DNA from: Desulfobulbus sp.
GTDB taxonomy: Bacteria; Desulfobacterota; Desulfobulbia; Desulfobulbales; Desulfobulbaceae
Length of the DNA stretch: 64,000 nt
Direction: 5' to 3'
Assembly (NCBI GenBank): GCA_009780825.1
Contig: WQZH01000001.1
Location: 186,001 to 250,000 of the forward strand
Numbering within the stretch: the stretch's first letter is position 1; each line of letters begins with the position of its first letter. The position numbers and the translations under genes were made by a program. Shown one piece after another: positions 19,589 through 29,427 of this stretch. Under the pieces are notes generated by a model. It ran no database searches. It was not told the DNA's origin and worked only from the letters and a program-made list of their open reading frames with translations.

Positions 19589-20953
19589 ATGCCCGACACC
19601 ATTCTGATCATCGACGACGAGGCGGCCATCCGCGACAGCCTCGCGGGCATACTGGCCGACGAGGGGTTTATCCCCCTGACTGCGGCGAGCGCCGAAGAGG
19701 GCATGCAGTTGCTGGATGAAAAGGATGTCAGCCTCGTCCTGCTCGATATCTGGATGCCGGGCATGGATGGCCTGGAGGCCCTGAAACTGATCAAACAGCG
19801 GTTTCCCCTGCCAGTCATCATGATCTCGGGCCATGGTACCATCGAAACAGCCGTGCAGGCCACCCGGAGCGGCGCCTTCGATTTTATCGAAAAACCGCTC
19901 TCGTACGACAAGACCATCCTTTCGATCAAAAAAGGGTTGCAACTAGCGCAATTGGAGCGTGAAAACAGGCTATTGCGGGAGAGCGGTCCAAAACCGGTCG
20001 ACATCACCGGCTCCAGCCCGTTGGTGATGCAGTTGCGCCAGCAAATCGAACGGGTGGCGCCCACCGACGCCTGGGTGTTGATCCGAGGCGGTCACGGCAC
20101 TGGCAAAGAATTGGTCGCCCAGACCATCCACCGCCTCTCCCGCCGGGCAAGGTATCCGATGGTGGCCGTCAACTGCGCCGCCATCCCCGAGGAACTGATC
20201 GAATCTGAACTGTTCGGCCATGTCAAAGGCGCCTTCACCGGGGCGACGGAGAACAAAAAGGGCAAATTCGACCAAGCCAACGGCTCGACCCTCTTCCTCG
20301 ATGAAATCGGCGACATGAGTTTAAGAAGCCAGGCCAAGGTACTCCGCATCCTTCAGGAACAGAAATTCGAGCGGGTCGGCGGCTCACGAACCATTGAGGT
20401 CGATGTGCGGGTACTGGCGGCAACCAACAAAAATCTGGAAGAAGAAATCGAGCAAGGCAGGTTCCGGGCCGATCTCTTCTACCGGCTCAACGTGGTCCCC
20501 ATCATGGTGCCCGACCTGGTGAACCGGCGCGAGGACATCCCCCTGCTGGTCGCCGATTTCATCAACCAGTTCAGCCGCAAAGGCATCGGCAGCAAACAGT
20601 TTTCCGCTGCGGCCCTGCATCTGCTCCAGCGGCATGCCTGGCCGGGCAATGTGCGCGAACTGCGCAACCTGGTGGAACGGCTGGCAATCATGACGCCAGG
20701 AAACGAGGTCGGGGTCGAAGATGTGGCCCTGTTCCTCGGCAACGCTCCCCTGCCGCTGCCGCCGCTTCAGCCTATCGGTCAAACCTATCGGCATCTCGAC
20801 TATAAAGAAGCCAGGCGATGCTTCGAGAGCGAATATTTGCTGGCCAAACTGGAAGAAAACGACGGCAACATCTCCAAAACCGCCGAGCAGATCGGTATGG
20901 AACGCAGCCATCTGCACAAGAAGGTGAAGGCCTTGGGCATCGCGGCCAAATAA
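19589..20953 (+). CDS. ntrX: NtrX-like sigma-54-dependent response regulator
   Basis: A 454-residue regulator. Receiver domain at residues 1-120 with phospho-acceptor D53 (LLDIWMPG). The AAA+ domain (about 140-370) has a Walker A reading GGHGTGKE instead of the common GESGTGKE, the sigma-54 contact motif GAFTGA and Walker B LFLDEIGD. A Fis-type helix-turn-helix closes the protein (NISKTAEQIGMERSHLHKKVKAL). Partner of the kinase upstream. The intact GAFTGA indicates it can activate sigma-54 promoters, although some NtrX proteins act otherwise. Confidence 0.92.
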   Translation: MPDTILIIDDEAAIRDSLAGILADEGFIPLTAASAEEGMQLLDEKDVSLVLLDIWMPGMDGLEALKLIKQRFPLPVIMISGHGTIETAVQATRSGAFDFIEKPLSYDKTILSIKKGLQLAQLERENRLLRESGPKPVDITGSSPLVMQLRQQIERVAPTDAWVLIRGGHGTGKELVAQTIHRLSRRARYPMVAVNCAAIPEELIESELFGHVKGAFTGATENKKGKFDQANGSTLFLDEIGDMSLRSQAKVLRILQEQKFERVGGSRTIEVDVRVLAATNKNLEEEIEQGRFRADLFYRLNVVPIMVPDLVNRREDIPLLVADFINQFSRKGIGSKQFSAAALHLLQRHAWPGNVRELRNLVERLAIMTPGNEVGVEDVALFLGNAPLPLPPLQPIGQTYRHLDYKEARRCFESEYLLAKLEENDGNISKTAEQIGMERSHLHKKVKALGIAAK

Positions 20954-21066
20954 TCTCATCCACCAACCGAGAACAGCCGACAGCGATTGCCTGATGCTGG
21001 TTCTGCCTTACGCGCCCCCAAACAGATCATTGATCGCAACAACCCTTTCTCCAATCGAGGTGCCCC

Positions 21067-22047
21067 ATGACGTTTCCTGAATACCGTCCGCGCAGAATGC
21101 GCCGAACCGAAGCCTTCCGCGCCATGATCCGCGAAACCCGGCTGGTTCCGGAGCAGATGATCTACCCCCTGTTCGTTCTTCCCGGCAAAGGCCTCCGCCA
21201 GGAGGTTCCTTCCATGCCGGGCGTCTTCCGGCTGTCTGTCGATCAACTGGCCAAGGAAGCCAAGGAATGCCTGAGCTTGGGTGTCCGGTCGGTTATCCTG
21301 TTTGGTCTGCCGGAAAAAAAGGACGGACTCGGCTCCGGCGCCTACGCCAAAAACGGCATCATCCAGCAGGCGATCCGCGAGTTGAAGAACAAGGCGCCGG
21401 AGATGACCGTGGTGACCGATGTCTGTCTCTGCGAGTACACCGATCACGGCCACTGCGGCTGTCTGGCCGGAAATGAGGTGGACAATGACGCCACCCTCGA
21501 ACTGCTCGCCAAGACCGCTCTGTCCCATGCCCAGGCCGGAGTCGATATGGTGGCGCCTTCAGACATGATGGACGGACGAGTGAGCGAGATCCGCACCGCA
21601 CTCGACGAAAACTCGTTTCACATGGTGCCGATCATGTCTTATGCAGCCAAGTACGCCTCCGCGTTCTACGGCCCTTTCCGTGACGCCGCCGACTGCGCTC
21701 CCCAGTTCGGCGACCGCCGCAGCTATCAAATGGATCCGGCCAACAGCAAAGAGGCATTACGCGAGGCCATGCTCGATGTCGACGAGGGCGCGGATATCCT
21801 CATGGTCAAGCCAGCCTTGCCCTATCTTGACATCATCAGCCGGTTGCACGACGAATTCGACCTGCCGATTGCCGCCTACCAGGTCAGCGGCGAGTATGCC
21901 ATGATCAAGGCCGCCGCCGAAAAGGGCTGGATCGACGGTAAGCAGGTCATGGCTGAATCCCTGATTGCCATCCGTCGTGCCGGCGCCGACCTCATCCTCA
22001 CCTATTTCGCCAAGGACATGGCCCGCCTGCTGGCGGACGGAAGATAG
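21067..22047 (+). CDS. hemB: Porphobilinogen synthase (delta-aminolevulinic acid dehydratase)
   Basis: A 326-residue enzyme that condenses two 5-aminolevulinate molecules to porphobilinogen in tetrapyrrole synthesis. Schiff-base lysines are K195 ([14 protein letters not shown]) and K248 ([10 protein letters not shown]). The Cys cluster [13 protein letters not shown] (C120, C122, C130) marks a zinc-using active site rather than the Mg-only type. Length is standard. It follows ntrX by 113 nt, so it may be in the same transcript or have its own promoter. Confidence 0.97.
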   Translation: MTFPEYRPRRMRRTEAFRAMIRETRLVPEQMIYPLFVLPGKGLRQEVPSMPGVFRLSVDQLAKEAKECLSLGVRSVILFGLPEKKDGLGSGAYAKNGIIQQAIRELKNKAPEMTVVTDVCLCEYTDHGHCGCLAGNEVDNDATLELLAKTALSHAQAGVDMVAPSDMMDGRVSEIRTALDENSFHMVPIMSYAAKYASAFYGPFRDAADCAPQFGDRRSYQMDPANSKEALREAMLDVDEGADILMVKPALPYLDIISRLHDEFDLPIAAYQVSGEYAMIKAAAEKGWIDGKQVMAESLIAIRRAGADLILTYFAKDMARLLADGR

Positions 22048-22081
22048 TTCCGTCCGGGCATCGCCCGCTATACCGGCAAAA

Positions 22082-22110
22082 GCCGCCGGCGACAATTCGT
22101 CGCCGGCGGC
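22082..22110 (-). terminator. Intrinsic terminator between hemB and the hydrolase gene
   Basis: Perfect 12-bp stem (GCCGCCGGCGAC / GTCGCCGGCGGC) with a 5-nt loop. On the minus strand it is followed by TTTT, so it best terminates the hydrolase operon; hemB converges on it and may also use the stem. Confidence 0.75.
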
Positions 22111-22128
22111 CATACATGTCCTTCCGAC

Positions 22129-22902
22129 TCATCGGGCGATTCGGTTGACGAAACAGGCCATCAAATCCAGGGTCAAGGCAGGGAAGTCGAGGTGAGGGGC
22201 GTGGCCGCACTCTTCGAGGAGCAGCGGGGTGGCGGGACCTCCGGACCGGTTGACGATGATCTCCACCTGGGCCGGAGTACCGTAGTGGTCATCCCGGCCT
22301 TGGAGAACCAGCAACGGTGCTTCAATAGAGGGCAGCAGTTCTTCGATCGACCAGGAACGGAACCAGGAACTGGTCCAGGTTCTGCCCCAGGATTGAAATA
22401 AGGCCTCGCTTTTTTCGCCATGATAACGGGCCAGTCCTTTTTTGATTTTGCCTTGTTCCCACGCCGCCAGCGCTCTCTCCACTCCGTCGACCGTCACCTG
22501 CTCGACCATGACATGGGCCGCCGCGGTGATGATCCCCAAGAGGTTGGCAGGCTTCTCCGCTCCAAAAATCAGGCTGATGCTGCCGCCGTCGGAATGTCCG
22601 ATGAGCAGGAATCGCTGGCCGGGAATCAGGGCGGCGAGCACCTTTGGCAACTCGTCCAGGGCACATTCGTGGAGATAGTGACTGCTACGCGGACGGGTGA
22701 GCGCAGAGGACCGGCCATGGCCGATCCGGTCGTAGACCAGGCCGGGGCAACGGGTCCGGCGGCACAGTTCCCCGGGAAAGTCGCCCCACTGGGCCACGCT
22801 GCCCAAGCCTTCGTGCAGGAACACCAGCCAGGGACGATCGGCATCGCCGGCCAGCCGTTCGTAAAAAAGATGCTGCTGCTCATCCAGGACGAGATGGCTC
22901 AT
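22129..22902 (-). CDS. Alpha/beta-fold hydrolase
   Basis: A 257-residue soluble enzyme. The oxyanion region is FLHEGLGS, the nucleophile elbow is GHSDGG (Ser), the acid is in LQGRDDHYG and the catalytic His in EECGHAPHLD, so the triad looks complete. The layout resembles the MhpC-like C-C hydrolases and carboxylesterases, whose substrate cannot be read from sequence. Its start overlaps the end of the VanZ-family gene by 23 nt, and the terminator follows directly, so it closes a short minus-strand operon. Confidence 0.85.
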   Translation of the reverse strand: MSHLVLDEQQHLFYERLAGDADRPWLVFLHEGLGSVAQWGDFPGELCRRTRCPGLVYDRIGHGRSSALTRPRSSHYLHECALDELPKVLAALIPGQRFLLIGHSDGGSISLIFGAEKPANLLGIITAAAHVMVEQVTVDGVERALAAWEQGKIKKGLARYHGEKSEALFQSWGRTWTSSWFRSWSIEELLPSIEAPLLVLQGRDDHYGTPAQVEIIVNRSGGPATPLLLEECGHAPHLDFPALTLDLMACFVNRIAR

Positions 22903-23302
22903 GGGATTCTCCTCTGTCCTTCATGATCGTTCGCCATCGCCGCCATCCCCAGTAGCCGGCAACCGCCAGCACGCCTCCGGCGGCATCGGCCAGCACATCG
23001 TCGAGACCGGCAAACCGGCCGGGGATGAAGGACTGATGGAACTCGTCGGTAATCCCGTACAGCAGACAGAACGACACGGTCGCCCAACCAGCCAGGGCAG
23101 GATGTTGCCGCCGCCATTGCGGCGACAAGGCAAACAGGAAGGCCAACCCCAGAACCGCATACGCCAAGCAATGGAACAGCTTGTCGATATTGTCGACATC
23201 CGGCAGGGTGAAGCTGTCCCCTGGCTGATGTGACTGATAAAAAAGCGCCCCCATAGCCAGCAGCAAGGGCAGCAGGCGATATGCCTTCCTTTGCCGACCC
23301 AT
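22880..23302 (-). CDS. VanZ-family small membrane protein
   Basis: A 140-residue protein with about four membrane segments (residues 8-24, 40-60, 70-90, 105-122). The conserved pieces DKLFHCLAYAVLGL and YGITDEFHQSFIPGRFAGLDDVLADAAGG are the hallmark of VanZ-like proteins. In VanZ this family is linked to teicoplanin resistance, but most chromosomal members are of unknown function. It overlaps the hydrolase by 23 nt and ends 8 nt from the SEC-C gene upstream. Confidence 0.88.
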   Translation of the reverse strand: MGRQRKAYRLLPLLLAMGALFYQSHQPGDSFTLPDVDNIDKLFHCLAYAVLGLAFLFALSPQWRRQHPALAGWATVSFCLLYGITDEFHQSFIPGRFAGLDDVLADAAGGVLAVAGYWGWRRWRTIMKDRGESHEPSRPG

Positions 23303-23310
23303 GCCGGATC

Positions 23311-23838
23311 TCAGGCTTCAGCCTCAGTCTCGATGTCGCCCGATTCCATATGCATCTGGGCGAGCATCTCCTTCGGATACCGCCTGTAGAGGCGGCGGAT
23401 GGCGGCGCGGATCTGCTTGGCCGGCGCCCGGTCGAGCCGGGTTTCCTCCTTGTCGGCATAGGCGGTGAGGAAAAGCTGGCGATCGCGGATGGCGAAGGTG
23501 TGGCTGAAGTTGATCTCGATGGTCTCGGGATTTTCATCGATGGGCACATCCAGCCGCTCGCCGCCCCGGGCGAGCTGCACCGCATCGGATTCGGTGGCCT
23601 CAAGAAGCCAGGCATCCCCTTCGTGGTCGCTGAAGAACAGAAAAACGCCCAGTTCGCTGAAGGCAGCTTTTCTCTCGCCAGCCTGGACCTGTATCTTCTC
23701 GATGGCCGCCATCAGCGAAATCTTCATCTGATTGGCCGGATTGTCGTTTTCCCCTGCCTGCTGGGCAGCCAGACAGCAGTGCTTGTATTTTCTGCCCGAT
23801 CCGCAGGGGCAAGGTTGATTTCTCCCAATTTTTCCCAT
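23311..23838 (-). CDS. SEC-C metal-binding motif protein
   Basis: A 175-residue soluble protein. The start at 23838 puts the zinc motif [18 protein letters not shown] at the very N-terminus and has a GGAG site about 10 nt upstream; an alternative start at 23883 adds 15 residues. The remaining sequence is a mixed alpha/beta region without a known domain ([25 protein letters not shown]), ending in a basic helix and an acidic tail. SEC-C motifs mediate protein contacts, for example SecA-SecB, but this protein has no obvious partner here. Confidence 0.78.
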   Translation of the reverse strand: MGKIGRNQPCPCGSGRKYKHCCLAAQQAGENDNPANQMKISLMAAIEKIQVQAGERKAAFSELGVFLFFSDHEGDAWLLEATESDAVQLARGGERLDVPIDENPETIEINFSHTFAIRDRQLFLTAYADKEETRLDRAPAKQIRAAIRRLYRRYPKEMLAQMHMESGDIETEAEA

Positions 23839-23933
23839 TGTTCTCCGTTCTGCTCCAATTTGGTTGATGCGGTGATGAACCATAGTTGCCTTCAGCCCTG
23901 TCTTCTTACCCTGACTGGCTGAAAAAATTCACG

Positions 23934-23969
23934 AAAAAACACCTGCCGTCACGACGGCGACGTGTTTTT
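23934..23969 (-). terminator. Intrinsic terminator of the HD-GYP operon
   Basis: Reading the minus strand, an imperfect hairpin (AAAAACAC / GTGTTTTT outer arms, GACGG / CCGTC inner arms) ends in a T6 run. It lies 17 nt past the HD-GYP stop. Confidence 0.75.
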
Positions 23970-23985
23970 CCGCCCCGGAATCCGT

Positions 23986-25566
23986 TTAAGTAAGTTGCCC
24001 GCCGGCAATATTGTGACGCTCCCAAATGGCTTGAAATTCCTCCCGGTTGTCCAGCAGGATATCCACCAGTTTGGGATCGAAATGGCGACCCCGCTGCTCC
24101 CGGAAATAGGCGAACACCTCATCCCAGGTCCAGGCCTCGTGATAGACCCGCCGGTTGGACAGGGCATCGAACACGTCGACCACCCCGATAATGCGGCCAT
24201 AGATATGAATATCTTCTCCCTGCAGTCCCTGGGGATATCCGTGCCCGTCCCACCGTTCATGATGCTCGAGAATGATATTGGCCGCTGCTTGTATAATCGG
24301 GCTCGGCGAATTGATCAGCAGGTCATGGCCGCGATAGACATGCGTTTTGATGATCCGGTATTCCTCCGGGGTCAGTGGACCGGGCTTGTTGAGAATGGAA
24401 TCCGGAATGCCGATCTTGCCCAGGTCATGCGGTGTGGAAGCCAACTTGAGCATCTCGGCCTCCTCCTCGCTCAAGCCGTATTTGAGGGCCAGCAGACAGG
24501 CATATTCGGCCACCCGCCGGACATGGCTTCCGGTTTCAGCGGAGCGGCATTCCATGGTTTCGGCAATATGGAAGATGATTTCCTTCTGGGTCTCCTCGAT
24601 CTCCCTGTGCAGGAAAAAATTGTCATAGGCCAAGGCGACATTGGCGAAAAACAGCTCCAGTAAACTCTGATCGTTTTCGTCCAGCTCTCTGGCGGCCTCG
24701 AAGTACAAAAAGTTTTCCGCACCGGTCTGGCTCTTGAAATACCAGGCGCATGTTGTTCCCTCCCAGAAAAAACCGTGCTGCCGGGATTGCGCCTGAGCCA
24801 AGGTGGTCTGGACCAGGGCGGGCGCCACTTCGGTGAACGACTGATCGACGTATTGAGCGAAGGTGCCGGTGGCCGCCAGCACCAAGGCCTGGCCGTCGAC
24901 ATTCGACGCGGCCAGCCCTGAAGGGTATCGGCAGCCATCGTCATCCCGCAACCGCAGGAGCGAGATCAACTGATGGAGCACGCCGCTGCTGAGGTTGTGC
25001 AAAGATTGCCGCTCGAAAATATCAGAGGAGGCATTGACGATTTTTTTCAGCCCCCTGCGGTTATTTTCGAGCGTGGCGATGAAGTGGTAGCTACGGAGGG
25101 CCGAAATCACCGTGACCAGCATCTTGTCCAAGGTCAGCTCGGTTTTTTCCTTATAGTCATTGATATCGTACGCCACGATCACCTGGGCTGCGGGCGCCTT
25201 TCCGGGCTGGCCGGTTCGCAGTACGATCCGCACCGTGTGGTTGTTCAATTCCTCGCGGATATAGCGCACCAGCCGCAGGCCGCTGTCCTCGGTTTCCATG
25301 ACCACATCGAGCAAGACCACCGCCATGTCCTGGTGTTCGCGCAGGATCTCCTGCGCCTCCCGGCCGCTGTAGGCGTGGAAAAAGGTAAAACCGCGTCCCA
25401 AAAAATCGATGCCCTTGATCATATAGGCGGTGACGCTGTGTACATCGGCCTCGTCGTCGACAATCAGAATCTTCCACGAATTGCCGCAGGTCGTCGTCTG
25501 GGAGTTCGGACTGTGGGCTGGCTCGGAGAATTCGTCTTTGAACAGGATTTCGTCGGATTCAGGCAT
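23986..25566 (-). CDS. Response regulator with DUF3369 and HD-GYP c-di-GMP phosphodiesterase domains
   Basis: A 526-residue regulator. The receiver (about residues 30-155) has acidic residues DDEAD and phospho-acceptor D87 (VVLLDVVM). A DUF3369 segment (about 165-320) resembles GAF-type sensors. The HD-GYP domain (about 335-526) has ETGSHVRRVAEYA, the HD dyad in STPHDLGKIGIPD, GHDLL, and HERWDGHGYPQGL, so all metal ligands and the GYP motif are present and the enzyme is probably an active c-di-GMP phosphodiesterase. It starts 12 nt after the kinase gene, which is its likely partner. Confidence 0.92.
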   Translation of the reverse strand: MPESDEILFKDEFSEPAHSPNSQTTTCGNSWKILIVDDEADVHSVTAYMIKGIDFLGRGFTFFHAYSGREAQEILREHQDMAVVLLDVVMETEDSGLRLVRYIREELNNHTVRIVLRTGQPGKAPAAQVIVAYDINDYKEKTELTLDKMLVTVISALRSYHFIATLENNRRGLKKIVNASSDIFERQSLHNLSSGVLHQLISLLRLRDDDGCRYPSGLAASNVDGQALVLAATGTFAQYVDQSFTEVAPALVQTTLAQAQSRQHGFFWEGTTCAWYFKSQTGAENFLYFEAARELDENDQSLLELFFANVALAYDNFFLHREIEETQKEIIFHIAETMECRSAETGSHVRRVAEYACLLALKYGLSEEEAEMLKLASTPHDLGKIGIPDSILNKPGPLTPEEYRIIKTHVYRGHDLLINSPSPIIQAAANIILEHHERWDGHGYPQGLQGEDIHIYGRIIGVVDVFDALSNRRVYHEAWTWDEVFAYFREQRGRHFDPKLVDILLDNREEFQAIWERHNIAGGQLT

Positions 25567-25578
25567 GGGCTTCCCGCA

Positions 25579-27537
25579 TCAAACCGGCATGGTCATGACC
25601 AACACGGTCCCTCGTCCTGGTGCGCTCTCGCAAACGATGGTGCCTCCCAAGGTCCGTGTAACAATATTGAAAACGATATGCATCCCGAGACCAGTCGATC
25701 CCTGGCTGCGGGCGGTGGTGAAAAAAGGTTCGAATATACGATCGCAGACCTCGGCGTCCATGCCTTTGCCGTCGTCTGCGTGGCGCAATTCCAAGCTCCC
25801 GTCCGTGCGGTGCACTTCGATGCGGATGCTGCCGCTTTGACCCGGGTCAAACCCATGGGTCAGAGTGTTGATGATCAGGTTGGTCAAAATTTGAGAAAAG
25901 GCCCCAGGATAGCTCTCGATGACCAGATTCTCGTCGCAGACGATCTCGACGCGAAGACTGGTCTTTTTGAGCTTCGGCCGCAGGCTGAGCAAAATCTCTT
26001 CAATATATTGTTTCACATTGAACGACCGCCGATGCTCCGAGACCTGGTCGGCCGCCACCATCTTGAAGCTGCGGATCAGATTCGAAGCGCGGTCCAGATT
26101 CATCAGAATCATCTCGGTTCCCTCGCGGGAATCTTCGAAAAATTGAGTCAGGTCTGAGCGTTTCATCTCCCCTTGGGTAAAAAGATTGACCAGAGTCCGA
26201 TTTCTCTCGGCCAAGGTCGATCCAGCCGAGAAGGCCACGCCGACCGGAGTGTTGATTTCATGGGCAACGCCAGCCACCAGCTCTCCCAAGGCTGCCAATT
26301 TTTCGGAAAGGACCAGTTGTTTCTGCATCCGTTGCAAGTCATCAAGCGTCTGCTGGAGATCATGGTTGGCGGCGGCCAGCTCCTCGGTCCGCACCGCCAC
26401 CCGTTCTTCCAGCTCCTCGTTCAGGCGACGCAACTGTTCTTCGGCCAGAGAACGTTCGCTTTCCTTCCGTTCCAACTCGCCAGCCATGCTGTCAAAGGCG
26501 GCGGCCAACTGCCCCAACTCTCCAGAGCCGGCCTCGGCACCGATGCGGGTGCTCAAGTCGCCTACTTTGACCTTGCCGGTGGCTTCGACCAGACGGTTCA
26601 CCCGCCGCATCATGGTGAATTCGCCGACAAACCATGCGGTTATCAGGGCGAGGACCGTTGCCAGCGCCAGCAAACCGACATTGCGATTGATCACAAACCG
26701 GGCTTCGCTCAGGGCCCGTTCCACGGGAATCCCTACCCGGATCATCAAATAGGGGAAAGAGGCACCCTGGAAACGCAGCCGCTTGAAACTGTAGAGGCGG
26801 CTGACTCCATCCACGCCGGTTTCGATAAAGGTACCTTCTTCCTTTTGGCCTGACATGCGCGCCACCATCTGCGGCAAATCGCGGACCCAGGTGTATTTTT
26901 CGGTTTCCGGAAAACGGGTCAGCCGCATGCCTTCGGCATCGGTCAGGGTAAAAACCGAGGCTTCCGGCAGGTGGGTGTCGTAAAAAATACGGCCAAAATA
27001 ACTCAGATCGAAATCAGCCACCAGGACGCCGACTGGTTGATTGCCTGCATCGAGGACGGGTTGGGCGAAATGGACCACCACCCGGCGCTCGATCGGCATG
27101 AACATGTAATTCCCCACCGTAAAGGAGCCGCTATCCATGGCGGCGCGAAAAAAGGGGGATGAACCGATTTCGGTGTTGATGGTGTCCGGAGCGGCAACGA
27201 GGACATGGCCGTCGGTATTGGCCAGGGAAAAAGACACGTATGCGGTATTGTTGGCGAGGATGCCAGGCAACAATGTCCGGCAGGCAGCGACATCGAGGTT
27301 GCGTACTTCGGAGGACTTGGCCAGGGCCATCAGCAGCAGTCGGGCGTTATCAACCACCCGCTCGTGATGGGCAGCCATGGCCTGCACCTGCCGCATGGCA
27401 TAACTCTCCGCCTCCTGCACCCTTTGGCTGCGCAGCTCCCAGCCGGTATAGAGCAGGATGGCCAGCGACGGCAGCACGGCCAACAACACGAGAACGATCA
27501 GACTCTTCCGGATGGAACCAAAGAGAAAAAATTGCAT
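25579..27537 (-). CDS. Cache-domain sensor histidine kinase
   Basis: A 652-residue membrane kinase. Membrane segments at about 12-32 and 287-306 flank a periplasmic double-Cache-like domain (about 35-280) that should bind a small ligand. HAMP (about 307-360), a coiled coil (about 355-412) and a histidine kinase core follow, with phospho-acceptor H426 (GVAHEINTPVG), N box LTNLIINTLTHG and G boxes DDGKGM and GSTGLGMHI. The coiled coil plus HEINTP motif is typical of kinases that pair with DUF3369/HD-GYP regulators, here immediately downstream. An AGAGGT ribosome site precedes the ATG. Confidence 0.92.
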   Translation of the reverse strand: MQFFLFGSIRKSLIVLVLLAVLPSLAILLYTGWELRSQRVQEAESYAMRQVQAMAAHHERVVDNARLLLMALAKSSEVRNLDVAACRTLLPGILANNTAYVSFSLANTDGHVLVAAPDTINTEIGSSPFFRAAMDSGSFTVGNYMFMPIERRVVVHFAQPVLDAGNQPVGVLVADFDLSYFGRIFYDTHLPEASVFTLTDAEGMRLTRFPETEKYTWVRDLPQMVARMSGQKEEGTFIETGVDGVSRLYSFKRLRFQGASFPYLMIRVGIPVERALSEARFVINRNVGLLALATVLALITAWFVGEFTMMRRVNRLVEATGKVKVGDLSTRIGAEAGSGELGQLAAAFDSMAGELERKESERSLAEEQLRRLNEELEERVAVRTEELAAANHDLQQTLDDLQRMQKQLVLSEKLAALGELVAGVAHEINTPVGVAFSAGSTLAERNRTLVNLFTQGEMKRSDLTQFFEDSREGTEMILMNLDRASNLIRSFKMVAADQVSEHRRSFNVKQYIEEILLSLRPKLKKTSLRVEIVCDENLVIESYPGAFSQILTNLIINTLTHGFDPGQSGSIRIEVHRTDGSLELRHADDGKGMDAEVCDRIFEPFFTTARSQGSTGLGMHIVFNIVTRTLGGTIVCESAPGRGTVLVMTMPV

Positions 27538-27875
27538 TGACCTCTCTACAATACAAGGGTGCCTACACCACCGGAAATTTTGTGCGGCTTAATTTTTTGA
27601 TTCTATCACATTCTTCCGTAAACCGCACACGTTTACGCCCCCTTGATCCAGCCGGGACAGAGCGGCAAGGTTGGGATGGCGCCAAACAGCGCCAGGATCA
27701 ATCGACCGGGCGCAAGGACCGGGTTCTCTCACTTTGGGCCGCGCAAACTGAAAGCAATCTGAAGATGCCCCTGCTCCTCTCAACGGATGAACAAGGATGC
27801 CATTCCTTCTTCCAGCACCGATCCCACCCCGTTTTTACCAAGAAGGCATTACCTGCGCCGCGTTGTTGCCCGCCC
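27538..27875. other. Intergenic region upstream of the cache kinase
   Basis: About 338 nt between the metallophosphoesterase stop and the kinase start, both on the minus strand. It should hold the kinase promoter, but I see no convincing -35/-10 pair, and no gene or strong terminator. Confidence 0.4.
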
Positions 27876-28640
27876 TCACCAAGAAAGGCGCTCGGCGTTA
27901 CTCGCCGGGAATCCCCGCTCGCCAAGCAAACGGATCGTCGTCTGCACATCGTAGGGGACAGAGCGAATGTCAATGGTCGCCGCCGCCTGGTCCCAGACCA
28001 TGTATTTGGCATGCCAGCTGAGCGCATCCCGCGGCTGGCCGACACTGCCGGGCAGGAGCAGATAGCGCGTATCGGCGTCAAGGGCCAGGCACCCTATTCC
28101 CACTTTTCGGCTGGAGACACCTGTACCGGATTGCTGATGCCAGCCGACATGGTGCGTGTGCCCGGCAAAGCAGCATCGTTCCGGATACGCGGCGAACAGC
28201 CGCTGCAGTTGGTGTTCAGTGGGCATGTGCAGATAGATGGTCATAGACCGCGGCGGACAGCCGTGCACATACCGCACGCCGTCACCGCAATGAACCGCCG
28301 GAAGTTTCGTCAACCATGCCAGGGAAGCGGGGCTGAGCAAGCTCTGGGTGATGATGAGAGAATCGCGGGCCGCCGCGTGCAACCACGCGCAATAGCTCCG
28401 GCTGACCAGCGCCAATTCATGGTTGCCCATCACCGAGACGATCCGGTGCTCGATCAGGGTCTGGACCACTTCTTCGGGTTCCGGCCCGTAGCCGATGTTG
28501 TCGCCGAGGGCAACAATCCGGTCCACGTCGAATTGCGCCATATCGGCCAGCACCGCCATCAGCGCCTGGTAATTGCCGTGAATGTCGGCAAGGATTCCCA
28601 ATCGTGCCGACTGTTCGCCAAAGCCGGAGACGGAAGGCAT
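27876..28640 (-). CDS. Calcineurin-like metallophosphoesterase
   Basis: A 254-residue protein with the full set of metal-binding motifs: DIHGN (DxH), GDNIGYGP (GDxxxxG), GNHE, a His in VHGCP, and GHTH. The fold resembles the YfcE/DevT-like phosphodiesterases. The last 100 residues form an unremarkable C-terminal part (LLPGSVGQPRD is the family's exit motif). Its start overlaps the ttcA stop by one base, so the two are translationally coupled. Substrate unknown. Confidence 0.85.
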   Translation of the reverse strand: MPSVSGFGEQSARLGILADIHGNYQALMAVLADMAQFDVDRIVALGDNIGYGPEPEEVVQTLIEHRIVSVMGNHELALVSRSYCAWLHAAARDSLIITQSLLSPASLAWLTKLPAVHCGDGVRYVHGCPPRSMTIYLHMPTEHQLQRLFAAYPERCCFAGHTHHVGWHQQSGTGVSSRKVGIGCLALDADTRYLLLPGSVGQPRDALSWHAKYMVWDQAAATIDIRSVPYDVQTTIRLLGERGFPASNAERLSW

Positions 28641-29401
28641 CAGAGCCTCCTGCCGCCGGTCTGTTTGAGCAGATAGCCGCTACGGACATTGCCCAAGGCG
28701 GCAAAAATATGTTCCTTGGCCCCAGGAATCTGCTGGTAGATGTGTTCGGCCAGGTAGTGGATATCCCGGCGTCTGGTTTGTTCCCGCAGAGGACAACCGG
28801 AGCGGACCGGCGCGAACCCCAACTGTCGGCCGATGGTTTCGATTTCGTGCTTGTCCAGATAAGCCAGTGGTCGGATGAGCGCAAGGCGTCCGCCAAACAG
28901 TTCCTGGCGGGGGACCATGGTGCTGATGTTGCCGGCACAGGTCAGATTGAGCAGGAAGGTTTCGATGATATCGTCGCGGTGATGGCCGAAGGCGATGGTA
29001 GTGCAACCGCTGTCATGGGCGTGGGCAAAGAGCTGGGCGCGCCGACTGCGGGCGCACTGAAAACAGAGATCATGGCTACCCGGAGCGGCGGCCGATGCCT
29101 CTGGATCAGGCCGCCATCGGGCGGGCAGGACATGAAGGGGCAGGCCGATCCGCCCAACGATCCCGCTGGTTACGACCGCCGCCTCTCCCGGCCCGTCGTC
29201 TCCGGGTTCCATATCGACATGGACAGCGATCAGATCGTACGCAATGGGAGCCTTTCGGCGCCAGTCGGCCAGCAGCCAGGCAAGCACCAGCGAATCGAGC
29301 CCCCCTGAAACCGCCACCAAAACCCGGTCACCGTCGGCCAGCATGGCGTAATCATGCATGGCCCGGCCGATCCGACGGTTCACATCCCTCGGCAATCGCA
29401 C
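28640..29401 (-). CDS. ttcA: TtcA-like tRNA 2-thiocytidine synthetase
   Basis: A 253-residue PP-loop ATPase. The adenylation motif is SGGLDS and the Cys pair CFQC plus a third Cys in VRSGCPL matches the three ligands of the TtcA [4Fe-4S] cluster, which thiolates C32 of tRNAs. FGHHRDDIIETFLLNL is the family's second signature. Length is slightly under E. coli TtcA, as in many anaerobes. Related TtuA-type enzymes are possible, but they carry additional zinc motifs absent here. The lipoprotein gene lies 26 nt upstream. Confidence 0.86.
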   Translation of the reverse strand: MRLPRDVNRRIGRAMHDYAMLADGDRVLVAVSGGLDSLVLAWLLADWRRKAPIAYDLIAVHVDMEPGDDGPGEAAVVTSGIVGRIGLPLHVLPARWRPDPEASAAAPGSHDLCFQCARSRRAQLFAHAHDSGCTTIAFGHHRDDIIETFLLNLTCAGNISTMVPRQELFGGRLALIRPLAYLDKHEIETIGRQLGFAPVRSGCPLREQTRRRDIHYLAEHIYQQIPGAKEHIFAALGNVRSGYLLKQTGGRRL

Positions 29402-29427
29402 CGCGAAATCACGGCCGGACGATCCGG

